This document shows positions 51,252 to 60,952 of a stretch of DNA of 64,000 bases, piece by piece; position 1 is the stretch's first letter, and every line of letters begins with the position of its first letter. The translations under genes were made by a program, and so were the position numbers. Under the pieces are notes generated by a model. The model made no database searches. It was not told the DNA's origin and saw only the letters and a list, made by a program, of their open reading frames with translations. The stretch is from Chitinophaga jiangningensis (GTDB taxonomy: Bacteria > Bacteroidota > Bacteroidia > Chitinophagales > Chitinophagaceae), in assembly GCF_900142605.1 (NCBI RefSeq), contig NZ_FRBL01000009.1, positions 186,001 to 250,000 of the forward strand, in the 5' to 3' direction.

Positions 51252-51719
51252 CTACCACTCCCGCCATTCTTCGGTTATATCCTCCTCCTGGGTATTGAAT
51301 CCTTTCTTAAAGCCTGCATTAATAATAAGTTCAGCTATCATTTCCCGCTGGTCAGTTTCAATTAGCTGCCCGCCAGATTTTTCATTCAGGTCATTTAGTT
51401 TCAAAACAGTTTTCTTTACTATATCTAAGCCTGAAGATGGGTCCGCCGCACTCCCTAAGGTGGTTAAATATTCTTCAAGTATCACCACGCAATGATCCAC
51501 ATCAGCTGCGGTATATTCAGGATGGGCTATTTCCATATAACCTAACATGGATGTTTTGATATCCCCAATCAGGGAAACCATAGCGCTATCATGGCGCAGA
51601 TCTAATTTTGTATTGACAGACATATGCTGATGGGTGTTTTCGTTTGAAATATCATTGTTTCTCGTTTGTGTACAAGAAAACAGATAAATGGTGAAAAATA
51701 GGAATAAATAACGTGTCAT
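51252..51719 (-). CDS. small lipoprotein of unknown function
   Basis: Predicted lipoprotein of 155 residues that I cannot assign to a family. The ATG at 51719 gives a short signal peptide M-T-R-Y-L-F-L-F-F-T-I-Y-L-F-S-C with the lipidated cysteine at residue 16; upstream codons to 51785 do not fit a signal. The mature part is acidic and helical, with D-H-C-V-V-I-L-E-E-Y near the middle, and has no catalytic motif that I recognise. It lies 61 bp upstream of the sigma gene on the same strand, so it could be co-transcribed with the sigma locus or be independent. Confidence 0.65.
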   Translation of the reverse strand: MTRYLFLFFTIYLFSCTQTRNNDISNENTHQHMSVNTKLDLRHDSAMVSLIGDIKTSMLGYMEIAHPEYTAADVDHCVVILEEYLTTLGSAADPSSGLDIVKKTVLKLNDLNEKSGGQLIETDQREMIAELIINAGFKKGFNTQEEDITEEWREW

Positions 51720-52110
51720 GGAAATATAAATATTTGTAAAGATATTTAATTCAGGGTAACTCCTTACAACCTCAGATACCTGCAAGTAAGCAATTACTAC
51801 AAACCACTTGACAAGAATACACCAACCACGTCTCTCCCCTTCTCCTCAAAATTCATCTCGATAACCCTACCGCCTACACGCGCCACTGCTGGCAAAGCCG
51901 CCTATCCACCGTCAAATTAGCCGCAGCAACGAAATTTACCATTCACTTTTTTCTTTATCTTAATGATGCCGGAGAAATGACCGGCAGCAATCAGCACGGA
52001 ACAGTAACAATGTAAATATGAAATGTACTTTGAATGTGGCAACACCTGGTTTTCCTTACCTACTAATTGTGAACGCCTCATCATGTTCATCTCTCTAATA
52101 CCCAATATTC
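51720..52110. other. divergent intergenic region
   Basis: About 390 bp between the small lipoprotein gene (-) and the OMP gene (+). No gene is supported. A short GCCGG...CCGGC hairpin lies near 51968-51985 and a TACTTTG motif at 52026-52032 resembles, but does not match, the TAnnTTTG promoter element. Confidence 0.4.
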
Positions 52111-54840
52111 ATGTACAGCAGAATAATCGGAACCCTACTTCTCCTGGCAGGCTTTATGCTTCCGGCACTCGCACAAAACAGCGTGATCAAAGGCAAGGTG
52201 GCTGACAGCAGTTTAAACATCCCGCTTACGCAGGCCACCGTAGTGCTGCTGCAGGCAAAAGACTCCTTTATCATTGCCAGCACCAGGGCTGCAACAGACG
52301 GCAGCTTTGCATTCCAACAACTCTCCGACACAGGCAGATACGTAGTGTATTTCTCCTACCCTAAATATGCCAACTACGCCCACATCATTGACATGCGGCA
52401 GCTTCCTGAAAAGCTGGCAGATATGAAAAGTGTTTACCTCATCCCCAAAGGCAAACTATTACAGGAAGTAATCGTAAAATCCCAGGTGGCCGCCATCAAA
52501 ATTAACGGGGACACCACCGAGTACAATGCCGGCAGCTTTAAGGTACAGCCCAATGCCTCTGTAGAAGAGCTGTTGCGGCAACTCCCGGGCCTGCAGGTGG
52601 ATCAGTACGGGAATATTACCGCCCATGGGCAGAAAGTAAAAAAAGTACTGGTAGATGGAGAGGAATTTTTTAGCGATGACCCTACCCTTGTGACCCGTAA
52701 CCTGCGGGCCGACATGATTGATAAAGTGCAGGTCTACGATAAAAAGTCGGATGCCGCAGCCTTTACCGGCATCGAAGATGGTATAAAAGATAAAACCATT
52801 AACCTGAAAATTAAAGAAGATAAAAACCACGGCATTTTCGGAAAAGCAGAGGCCGGGGCCGGGCCGGACGGTAAATATAACCTGCAGGCCATGGTCAATT
52901 TCTTCAAAGGTAAACGCAGAATGTCCGCTTACGCCACCACCGGCACCATCGGGCGCACAGGACTGGGCTCGGCCGACAAATCCAAAATCGGCGATGATAC
53001 CGATGGAGACGATACCTACAACGGTAAGGGCCTCCCTAACAGCACCAATGCCGGGTTTCATTATGATAAAAAATGGAATAAGGATAATAGCTCCTTTAAC
53101 GGCAACTATAAATTCAGTCACATGGATATTGACGGCACGGAGGAAACGATTTCCCGCAACAACCTGCCCACCGGTATTATTCTCAGCAATTCCACAGGCA
53201 GCTTCGCCTCTTCCAGCTGGCACCACGAGGCTACCGGGAAATATATTCATAAACTCGACAGTAACACCACCTTTACATTGCTGGCCGGCGGGTCTGATTA
53301 CCAGAGCAACAACCGCAACATCAGCGCCAGGCAAAACCGCAGGGGCGATTCCAGTGTGCTGTACAATAACGTGGCCTCCTCCGGCAACGAGTATAACTTT
53401 AATAAATTTGACTTAAATCTCTCCCTGGAAAAAAGATTGAAAAAGAAGGGCCGAACCATTTCGTTTTACCTGAACAACAACTTTTCCCATGATGGCGGCT
53501 CGGGTAACAGCAGCTCCTATAGCAGCTTTTATGATCCTGCCGGCCATGAGGATAGCACCGCGCAGCTCCTGCTGGCAAAAGAAATGCACGACAACTGGCG
53601 TACCCTTCATTTCCAGACGCTGTTTACAGAAGCCTTCAGCACCAAATTTTCCATGGTCATCAACTACAGCCTGGATAATGAAAGTGCGGACGACAATAAA
53701 CGCTCCTACAATACCGCCGCTGCAATTCCCAAAACACTCGATACAGCGTTTAGTACCCGCATATCGTCCTCGGCACTGGGTAACCAGGCAGGGCTGGCAT
53801 TTAATTTTAATACCAGGAAGATGAATGTGAAACTGGGAAATAATGTAAAGTTTTTTCAACAATCCATCGATAATCTGTATTCCGGCGAGCACCTGCACAA
53901 ACACTATACAAACCTGAACCCATCCGCCAGGTTTGATTATAAATTCAGTAACTACGAGAGCATGAGCATGGGGTATAACGGTTACGCCACTACGCCGGGG
54001 CGCACACAACTGATGCCATTCAATTACAATAATAGTCAGTTGACCACATCCCTGCCCAACGCCGACCTCCACAACAGCTTCACCCACAGTCTTGACGGCC
54101 GCTATCAGGCCAGCAGGGTTGTAAAACAGGTGTACTACGGATTTAACGGGAGCTATAATCTTACAACCAGCGCCATAGTACAGTCCACCGAGGTGGACCC
54201 TTCCGGCGCCTACACCTATCAGTTCATTAACATGAACGGTTATACGAATACCAATTATAATCTGACTACCTATTATTCCAAAAAAATAATTCCCCTGGAT
54301 TTGCAGGCCGGTGTAGGCCTGAGTACAAATGGTGGCAACACCTACAGCTCCATTAACCACGCCGTGAATAAACTGGATTACAGCACCTACAGCCTCTCCG
54401 CGGAATTATTCAAAAACAAACCTTATAAATACAGCATCTACCTGGTGGCAGTGGGCGGCTATACAAAAAATACCTCCTCCCTGCAGCCGGAATCAAAAAA
54501 TAACTATTTCTACTACACCCTCAATCCATCCGTGGATATCCACTTCGGGAAGAAGTTCCAGCTGCATACAGATGCCACTTTCCTCTGGCAGCAGCAGTCG
54601 CAGGCGTTTTCCGACAACTTCAGCCGGCTGACCTGGAATGCCTGGATCGGCAGGAACTTCTTCAAGAATGATCAACTGACGGTGAAAGTTTCCTGTAACG
54701 ATATCCTGAATCAGAATAACGGCTACGACCGTACGGCTACCAATACTTATTATTCCGAAAACAGGTATACCACCATCCGCCGGTTTTTTATGCTGGGCGC
54801 CACCTGGAATTTCACCCGATTCAACAACATTAAACAGTAA
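52111..54840 (+). CDS. outer-membrane beta-barrel protein (TonB-receptor-like, OMP_b-brl_3 type)
   Basis: Outer-membrane protein of 909 residues. The signal peptide ends at A-L-A-Q (about 22). A carboxypeptidase-regulatory-like domain (about 25-105: V-I-K-G-K-V-A-D-S) is followed by a plug-like region with V-E-E-L-L-R-Q-L-P-G-L-Q-V-D and G-Q-K-V-K-K-V-L-V-D-G-E-E-F-F, then a barrel rich in Y/N/S strands. This is the receptor class usually followed by a GLPGLI-family protein, and indeed that gene begins 5 bp downstream. There is no STN domain and no SusD partner. Its cargo is unknown. Confidence 0.92.
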   Translation: MYSRIIGTLLLLAGFMLPALAQNSVIKGKVADSSLNIPLTQATVVLLQAKDSFIIASTRAATDGSFAFQQLSDTGRYVVYFSYPKYANYAHIIDMRQLPEKLADMKSVYLIPKGKLLQEVIVKSQVAAIKINGDTTEYNAGSFKVQPNASVEELLRQLPGLQVDQYGNITAHGQKVKKVLVDGEEFFSDDPTLVTRNLRADMIDKVQVYDKKSDAAAFTGIEDGIKDKTINLKIKEDKNHGIFGKAEAGAGPDGKYNLQAMVNFFKGKRRMSAYATTGTIGRTGLGSADKSKIGDDTDGDDTYNGKGLPNSTNAGFHYDKKWNKDNSSFNGNYKFSHMDIDGTEETISRNNLPTGIILSNSTGSFASSSWHHEATGKYIHKLDSNTTFTLLAGGSDYQSNNRNISARQNRRGDSSVLYNNVASSGNEYNFNKFDLNLSLEKRLKKKGRTISFYLNNNFSHDGGSGNSSSYSSFYDPAGHEDSTAQLLLAKEMHDNWRTLHFQTLFTEAFSTKFSMVINYSLDNESADDNKRSYNTAAAIPKTLDTAFSTRISSSALGNQAGLAFNFNTRKMNVKLGNNVKFFQQSIDNLYSGEHLHKHYTNLNPSARFDYKFSNYESMSMGYNGYATTPGRTQLMPFNYNNSQLTTSLPNADLHNSFTHSLDGRYQASRVVKQVYYGFNGSYNLTTSAIVQSTEVDPSGAYTYQFINMNGYTNTNYNLTTYYSKKIIPLDLQAGVGLSTNGGNTYSSINHAVNKLDYSTYSLSAELFKNKPYKYSIYLVAVGGYTKNTSSLQPESKNNYFYYTLNPSVDIHFGKKFQLHTDATFLWQQQSQAFSDNFSRLTWNAWIGRNFFKNDQLTVKVSCNDILNQNNGYDRTATNTYYSENRYTTIRRFFMLGATWNFTRFNNIKQ

Positions 54841-54845
54841 GCTAC

Positions 54846-55622
54846 TTGAAAAAGATCCTATTCATATATACGTGCCTGTTATTAACTATCAGTGCATTTG
54901 CACAACAGGCCAACTTTGTAGGTAAGGGGAAAATTACCTTTGAGCGCAAAATTAATACTTTCGCTACCATGCCCATTTTCCTGCGGGAAACAGGTATGAT
55001 TAAGGGAGATGACGTAGCCACTTTTATGCAAAACTACCGTAACGGAACACAGTTCTGGACGGACACCTTCGACCTTTACTTCGATCAGACCCATAGTTTC
55101 TACCAACCCGCCAATCCAGATATTGATTTCTGTAAAACCTTTGCGGTACCGGTATCTTACAAGAACAAAGTCTATAATAATTTTGAAACTTCGGTGGTAA
55201 ATATTGAAAAGCAGGCGTTTGAAAACGCTTATTTCATCAGCGATACTATTCGGCGGCTCAAGTGGAAGCTCACCGATGAAACCAGGGAAATTGCGGGTTT
55301 TGAGTGCCACCGCGCCAACGCACTGGTGTTCGATTCCATTTATATCGTTGCATTTTATACGGACCAGATCCCCACAAAGTCAGGCCCGGAAACATTCAAC
55401 GGCTTACCGGGAATGATACTCGGCATTGCCATTCCGCATCAGCACATTACCATTTTCGCACAAAGCGTAACAGGTGTAAATACAGAACCGCAGCAATGGG
55501 CAGTACCGGTGGCTGGCAAGCGTACAACCATGGATAACAAAGCGTTTAACACCATGACGATGAAGCTGCTGAAGCAATTCAACCTTTCATCCGCCTGGGT
55601 ACAGTTTTTTATGGACCTGTAA
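54846..55622 (+). CDS. GLPGLI-family exported protein (TTG start)
   Basis: Exported protein of 258 residues named for its motif, here F-N-G-L-P-G-M-I-L-G-I. A signal peptide (K-K-I-L-F-I-Y-T-C-L-L-L-T-I-S-A-F-A-Q) directly follows a TTG codon at 54846; no ATG is available before it, so TTG is taken as the start. The spacing of 5 bp from the receptor gene indicates co-transcription. GLPGLI proteins accompany OMP_b-brl receptors across Bacteroidota and are thought to work with them, but no activity is known. The predicted location is periplasm or outer membrane. Confidence 0.88.
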   Translation: MKKILFIYTCLLLTISAFAQQANFVGKGKITFERKINTFATMPIFLRETGMIKGDDVATFMQNYRNGTQFWTDTFDLYFDQTHSFYQPANPDIDFCKTFAVPVSYKNKVYNNFETSVVNIEKQAFENAYFISDTIRRLKWKLTDETREIAGFECHRANALVFDSIYIVAFYTDQIPTKSGPETFNGLPGMILGIAIPHQHITIFAQSVTGVNTEPQQWAVPVAGKRTTMDNKAFNTMTMKLLKQFNLSSAWVQFFMDL

Positions 55623-55626
55623 GTTT

Positions 55627-55660
55627 AAAAAAGGGCCGCCTCCCCGAAAGGAAGCAGCCC
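55627..55660 (-). terminator. intrinsic terminator of the third SusCD operon
   Basis: Read as minus-strand RNA, the stem 55633-55643/55650-55660 pairs over 11 positions including two G-U pairs, with a six-base loop and TTTTTT after it. It lies 23 bp beyond the susD stop codon; on the + strand the mismatches and lack of T make it weak for the GLPGLI gene. Confidence 0.75.
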
Positions 55661-55683
55661 ACATTCACCGTTAGTCTATCGAC

Positions 55684-57255
55684 TTATTTTACATCCCACC
55701 AAACGCGGGTGGTCGCATTATTTTTCGCAGCAACCTTACTGAAGTTCTCCGAATTATTGGCCGCTTCAGCGGTAGGATACCAGTATCTCACCGGGTAAGT
55801 GCTGTTGCGCTGTTGCCCTTCGTAGATATCTGCAGGCAGCTTGGGAAGGTCCAGCCTTCTGAACTCTGCATACGTTTCTCCCATTTCCATAAAACCGGTA
55901 TTCAGGTATTTCTGTAATGCTATCTGCTCCATCGCCTTATTGGGGTCAAAGGTATAGGATGAGGAGGCCAGCAGGGTATTGATCACTGTTGCATTTGGCT
56001 GGGCAGTAACTCCCGGCTTCTTAGCCACCGGGCTATTCAGGTAAATACTGTAATACCATTCAATGGAGGCTTTCACACCGTTTTCATAGTACGTTTTGGC
56101 GTCGCCGGTAGTAATCAGGTTCTGCTGCCGCGCTTCGGCCAGCAGGAAATACACATCCGCGGCATTGATGGTAACACCGGTGGGCAAATTGGTATTTCGT
56201 ACGAACGTTACCGTATCCAGCACCGCCGCTTTAGTAATCGCAAAGGTGCGGTCGGCAAAAGTAGCAGGCAGCCCTACAATGGCAGTAGTATCGCTGGAGC
56301 CACGGTAAAATACCTGTAAGCGTGGATCGCCCGACTGCGTCATCTGATCTACTATAAACTTAGGGGCGTACTGATAGTTGATGGCTTCGTAAAACGCACG
56401 CACCAGTGTACCTCCGGCGCTGGTGAAGGCTTGCCCACCCTGGAGCAATGCCCCATTGTCCGCGTTGGTAGTTATCAGGGGTTTATTCCCACCTACCAGG
56501 TCGTCCAGCTCCTGTTTGGCACGGGCCGGGTCCACCGCGGAAATACGCATGGCATAACGCAGGCGCAGGGAGTTAGCCATCTTCTGCCAGCGGGCCAGAT
56601 CCCCTTTGTACAGGATATCCTGCACCGCAAGCGATTTATGACTTTCATATAAGGCAGGCTGCAAAGTGGCAGTGCCTAAAAATTCAGCAGCGGTTTTAAG
56701 GTCATCCAGAATACTGTAATAGATGCTTTTCTGATCATCGTACTTCGGATAGTAGTTTACCGGCTGACCATACAGGGAGTTTTGTGCATCAAAGCCCTGG
56801 GTATAAGGCATATCATCAAACAAATCCGTAGCCTGCGCGGTGCTGTAAGCTCCCAGTACTTTGGAAAGGTGGTAATATACTTTATACTCTTCCTGCTGAC
56901 TCTTGTCGATTTTATAGTTATAATAGTTCTGAATACCGATTACATTCAGCATTCTTGTGAGGTAGTAAGCACTCCATTCCGCACGGTCGGAAGTAATGTT
57001 ATATACGTTCCCGCTGATCGGGTCTACTGTGGATGCATTTAACTGCATCATTGGGCCGAGCTGGCGGAAGCTGTTGTTGTAAGCCTGCACATATTCCTGC
57101 CTTACCACTGCTTCGATGGCGGTAGGCAACAGGTATTCTATCTTCGTATTGGTGAATGTTTCCGGGTTGGCAAACAGGTCATCCATGCTTTTTTTACAAC
57201 CGGTACCCACCGTAGCCACCAATAATCCTGCTAAAATTAATTTGCTGTATTTCAT
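55684..57255 (-). CDS. SusD/RagB-like lipoprotein (SusD-like_2 subtype)
   Basis: Surface lipoprotein of 523 residues; lipobox G-T-G-C with the cysteine at about residue 20. It shows the D-L-F-A-N-P-E-T-F N-terminus of the SusD-like_2 subtype, M-A-N-S-L-R-L-R-Y-A-M-R-I-S-A-V-D-P-A-R-A-K-Q-E, and A-D-V-Y-F-L-L-A-E-A, ending near R-V-W-W-D-V. The segment L-R-L-R-x-A-M-R-I-S-x-V-D-P-A-R-A-K-Q-E is nearly identical to the SusD protein of the amino-sugar locus, so the two are relatives. It starts 10 bp after its SusC partner and ends the operon. Confidence 0.93.
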   Translation of the reverse strand: MKYSKLILAGLLVATVGTGCKKSMDDLFANPETFTNTKIEYLLPTAIEAVVRQEYVQAYNNSFRQLGPMMQLNASTVDPISGNVYNITSDRAEWSAYYLTRMLNVIGIQNYYNYKIDKSQQEEYKVYYHLSKVLGAYSTAQATDLFDDMPYTQGFDAQNSLYGQPVNYYPKYDDQKSIYYSILDDLKTAAEFLGTATLQPALYESHKSLAVQDILYKGDLARWQKMANSLRLRYAMRISAVDPARAKQELDDLVGGNKPLITTNADNGALLQGGQAFTSAGGTLVRAFYEAINYQYAPKFIVDQMTQSGDPRLQVFYRGSSDTTAIVGLPATFADRTFAITKAAVLDTVTFVRNTNLPTGVTINAADVYFLLAEARQQNLITTGDAKTYYENGVKASIEWYYSIYLNSPVAKKPGVTAQPNATVINTLLASSSYTFDPNKAMEQIALQKYLNTGFMEMGETYAEFRRLDLPKLPADIYEGQQRNSTYPVRYWYPTAEAANNSENFSKVAAKNNATTRVWWDVK

Positions 57256-57265
57256 GTCGGTTGAT

Positions 57266-60200
57266 TTAGAAGTTTACTTTAACGGAACCGCCGAGGTTGC
57301 GTACAGAAGGGAATGCACTGTATTCAAAGTTGCTGTTGATCGCATCTGTACCCAGGCCACTGTTAGGCGTTACATTTGGCAGCGACTTATACAGGAACGC
57401 GACGTTGCGGGCAATGAGCGAAAACGTTATATTCTGTACTGACAAGCGCTGGCAGATATTATTCGGCAGCCTGTACGCCAGGGAGATTTCACCGAGGCGG
57501 ATGTAGTTATTGTCGAATACCGCATCCTCTGTAGCAAAGCCACCATAGCGACTATTATAGTAGTTAGCAGCCGATACGATCATATCGTTTGGTGTGCCAT
57601 CCGGCTTAATACCATCGATGAGCATACCATCCGTGCGGAGCACCTTGCCTGCTGGTGGCTGTTCTCCATTGGCCAGGCGAATATTTTTACCGGCATCGTT
57701 GGTGTAGAAAGAGATACCACCATGTTCTGTATCACGACCGTACAGGGATTCTTTTGAAACACCGGCACCGTTCATGAGGGTATTGGAGTATGATACAATC
57801 TTGCCACCATAGCGGTAATCAATGGCAATGGTGAGCAGGAAGTTTTTATAGTTGAAATCATTGATGAAGCCACCATACCATTTTGGCAATGCATTACCCA
57901 TATTGGACAGTGTTCCTTCAAACTTCCAGAGTCCGTTAGCATCTACCAAAGGCTTCCCGGTTTTTTCATCACGGGCAATTTTATTCATGTAGATATCATA
58001 TGGCGCATCGCCAGGTACCGCCTTAAATACAGCACTAAACGGATTTCCAATCACTCTTTCCTTAATGCCATCTGCCAGGGACAGTACTTTTCTTTTGATC
58101 TGTGTACCGTTGAGGGTAGCCTGCCAGCCGAAGTCCTTACCACGAATGATATCCCCTTTCAGCTGGATTTCAATGCCTTTGTTGGATATGGAACCGGAGT
58201 TGATACGAATAGTGGAAGCGCCACTGGAAGGTGTTACATTCACCGCATTGATCAGGTCCACTCCCTTATTGCTGTAGTAAGTCAGGTCCAGTTTGAGGCG
58301 GTTATCAATGAAAGCCGCTTCCATACCAAACTCCAGCGAGTAGTTTTTTTCTGCCCTGATATCCAGTGGTGGTACGCTGGTGGCTATGCTTGATTTCACC
58401 GCGAAGGTGCCATCCGCACGCTGGTAGTTGGAATAGGTATATCCTTCATTGGCAAAGTAGCGGGAAGGCACGGTATTACCCACCTGCGCATAGGAGCCAC
58501 GGAATTTCATATAGTTGATTACTTCCGGTAATTTCACTGCTTCCGACAGGATGTAGCTCAATCCTACAGAAGGATAGAAATAGCTGCGGTTTTGAACAGG
58601 GAGCTTGCTGGACCAGTCGTTACGCCCCGTCACATCCAGGAACAACCAGTCGCGGAAACCTAACTGGCCAGATCCGAATAGGGCCATGTAACGCTCGCCG
58701 CCATCGCTGCCGCGAGGAGCGTTGTTGTCTACTGCCTTGTTATTGTTCAGTGAGAAGATATCTCTGAAGCGCAGCCCTCTCACATAGGCAGTATTGACGT
58801 AACCGTAAGAATCGTCGCCGGAAGCACCTGCCGTGAGGGAGAGTTTGAAATCTTTGCTGAGTGATTTGTTATACGTCAGCAAGGCTTCCATGTAGTTACG
58901 GTAGCTGTTATCGAGGGTACGTACATAGTTCCCCTGCAGGTCGGTGGCGTTGGTAGGGTCGGAAGCCTGCAGCCATTTTTCCCTGGTTTCATTGAGGTTA
59001 AAATACCGGTTGGTACCATAACGCAGGCGCAGGCTCAAGGGCTTTGCCAGCTCAATGGTAGCCGTTACGCTTCCCAGTATTTGCTGCTGATTGGAAGTAT
59101 AGCGGTTTTCCAGCTGGTCCCAGAACAGCGGGCGCAGGATGTTATCCCGGAAATTACTGGAGATCTTGCGGATAGAATCGGTCATATAATACCCCAGCGC
59201 ATTTTTGTAGTTGCTTTCGAAGAGCGACGTGATTTCGTTTCTCGGCATGGGATAATTGGATGCACGGTCAATCCTTTGCGGAGGATTGGTGTTGTTGATG
59301 TTGTTGTACATCAGCTGTACATCCACTTTAATCCTGCTGGATACCTGGTAGCCGCTGGCAAACGACAGGGAATTTCTGCCCTGCTTCATATTCGGCATAA
59401 ATCCGCCATAGTTGAAGTTGGTAAACGACAGGCGGAAGAAGCTCTTGTCGTTGGAGCCGTTCACACTTACGCGGTTGGAGTTGGTATAACCATCCTGGAA
59501 AATATCTTTGAAGTTATCAGGCTGCCCTACCCACGGGCGTTTCTGACCATCCCACCACTGTACCGTTCTGCCATCCAGCTTAGGGCCGAAATTGAGTGTA
59601 GACGTACCCGTGTAAATCGGCGTTCCGTCTGCAGCGAACGTAGTGAAGTAAGGCGTGGTGCCGGAGCCGAACTCATTCTGGTATTCCGGCATAAAAGCAC
59701 GCTGGTTGTAGGTATAATCCGAATATACTTCTACACCCAGGCCTTTCTTATCGCTCTTACCTTTTTTGGTAGTAATCACCAGTACACCGTTGAGTGCCTG
59801 TGAACCATAGAGTGCGGCAGCGTTTGCGCCTTTCAATACCGTGATGGTTTCAATATCATCGGGGTTAATATAGTTGAGCAGGGAGCCCTTGGCGTTGTTG
59901 CCACCACCACGGCCTGCAAAGGAATCATCGTTATCTGTGATGGGGATGCCGTCGAGCACAATGAGCGGGCGACTATTACCATCAATGGAGTTGATACCCC
60001 GGATATTGATGCGGGTACCGTTCATGGGTCCGCCCGTCATCCCTACCAGGTCCACACCTGGCAGCTTACCTACCAGGGCACTGCCGATATTATCAGCACC
60101 AGCATGCATGATTTCCGCCGCTTTCACTTCGCTTACAGCATAGGTTAGCGAGCGTTTCTGGCGGGTAATGCCCATGGCCGTAACCACTACTTCATTGAGG

Positions 60201-60781
60201 CCTTTGGTATCTTCCTGCAAAACAACATCAATATGCGGGCGATTTTCTACCGGTACCCGCTGCGGCAGGTAGCCGATGAAACTGAAGATCAGCGCGCCTT
60301 TTTCGGAGGCTGCCAGCGTATAGGCACCCTGTGCGTCAGTGGTGGTACCCACGGCGGCGCCATCTACTTTAACAGTAACGCCAATCAGTGGCATCCCGTT
60401 TTTATCGGTAACTTTTCCGCTCACTTTAAATGCCTGTTCCCCATCCGCTGAAAGGATGACAATCATTTTATCGGACATGATTTTGAAATCCAGTCCCATC
60501 GGCAGCAGCACGCGGGATAGGATTTCCGGAACGGTCTTTTCCTTTACCCTGACGTCAATCTTTGACGTATTCAGCGTAAGCTTGTTGTTGTAAACAAAAG
60601 TATAATCACTTTTTTTCTCAATACTGTCCAGAAGACTGTTCAGACTTACATCTGAATAATTCAGAGAGAGTTTGACCTGGGAATAGCTCTTGGCGGATAC
60701 CTGCATCAAAGCGCCGCAGATCAGGAACGTTGTCAGCTTCATAAGCAACAAAATCTTTTTAATTGCCTGCTTTTTCTTCAT
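57266..60781 (-). CDS. SusC/RagA-family TonB-dependent transporter with STN domain
   Basis: Outer-membrane transporter of 1171 residues from the ATG at 60781; the frame extends to 60832 only via a TTG. The N-terminus has a basic stretch, then the signal M-K-L-T-T-F-L-I-C-G-A-L-M-Q-V-S-A-K-S-Y-S-Q. STN (about 38-105), a carboxypeptidase-regulatory-like domain with V-S-G-K-V-T-D-K-N-G, a plug with V-V-V-T-A-M-G-I-T-R-Q-K-R-S-L-T-Y-A, and a barrel ending V-K-V-N-F follow. The plug signature matches the TALGI/RSLGYA type of the amino-sugar transporter, and both use the SusD-like_2 partner. Upstream fecR (171 bp away) and a divergent sigma gene suggest ligand-induced control. Confidence 0.94.
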   Translation of the reverse strand: MKKKQAIKKILLLMKLTTFLICGALMQVSAKSYSQVKLSLNYSDVSLNSLLDSIEKKSDYTFVYNNKLTLNTSKIDVRVKEKTVPEILSRVLLPMGLDFKIMSDKMIVILSADGEQAFKVSGKVTDKNGMPLIGVTVKVDGAAVGTTTDAQGAYTLAASEKGALIFSFIGYLPQRVPVENRPHIDVVLQEDTKGLNEVVVTAMGITRQKRSLTYAVSEVKAAEIMHAGADNIGSALVGKLPGVDLVGMTGGPMNGTRINIRGINSIDGNSRPLIVLDGIPITDNDDSFAGRGGGNNAKGSLLNYINPDDIETITVLKGANAAALYGSQALNGVLVITTKKGKSDKKGLGVEVYSDYTYNQRAFMPEYQNEFGSGTTPYFTTFAADGTPIYTGTSTLNFGPKLDGRTVQWWDGQKRPWVGQPDNFKDIFQDGYTNSNRVSVNGSNDKSFFRLSFTNFNYGGFMPNMKQGRNSLSFASGYQVSSRIKVDVQLMYNNINNTNPPQRIDRASNYPMPRNEITSLFESNYKNALGYYMTDSIRKISSNFRDNILRPLFWDQLENRYTSNQQQILGSVTATIELAKPLSLRLRYGTNRYFNLNETREKWLQASDPTNATDLQGNYVRTLDNSYRNYMEALLTYNKSLSKDFKLSLTAGASGDDSYGYVNTAYVRGLRFRDIFSLNNNKAVDNNAPRGSDGGERYMALFGSGQLGFRDWLFLDVTGRNDWSSKLPVQNRSYFYPSVGLSYILSEAVKLPEVINYMKFRGSYAQVGNTVPSRYFANEGYTYSNYQRADGTFAVKSSIATSVPPLDIRAEKNYSLEFGMEAAFIDNRLKLDLTYYSNKGVDLINAVNVTPSSGASTIRINSGSISNKGIEIQLKGDIIRGKDFGWQATLNGTQIKRKVLSLADGIKERVIGNPFSAVFKAVPGDAPYDIYMNKIARDEKTGKPLVDANGLWKFEGTLSNMGNALPKWYGGFINDFNYKNFLLTIAIDYRYGGKIVSYSNTLMNGAGVSKESLYGRDTEHGGISFYTNDAGKNIRLANGEQPPAGKVLRTDGMLIDGIKPDGTPNDMIVSAANYYNSRYGGFATEDAVFDNNYIRLGEISLAYRLPNNICQRLSVQNITFSLIARNVAFLYKSLPNVTPNSGLGTDAINSNFEYSAFPSVRNLGGSVKVNF

Positions 60782-60952
60782 TATCTTTAGATTCTGGGTA
60801 ATAAAATGCCATTTACATCTCCCGGTGTTCAAGCATGGAGATATATGTAGATGGTGTTAATCCTTTGGGCGGGGAGTGGGCCAACACTTCCTGCCTTTTT
60901 TCATGTAGAATGTTGGTGGAATCTGCGTTACAGCATAGTAATTTTTATTTGG

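Noticed and set aside
52459..54360. Two long minus-strand open frames (about 290 and 315 codons) inside the OMP beta-barrel gene
   Set aside because: Both are glycine/valine-rich shadows of a real + strand protein with a signal peptide and a recognised domain order.
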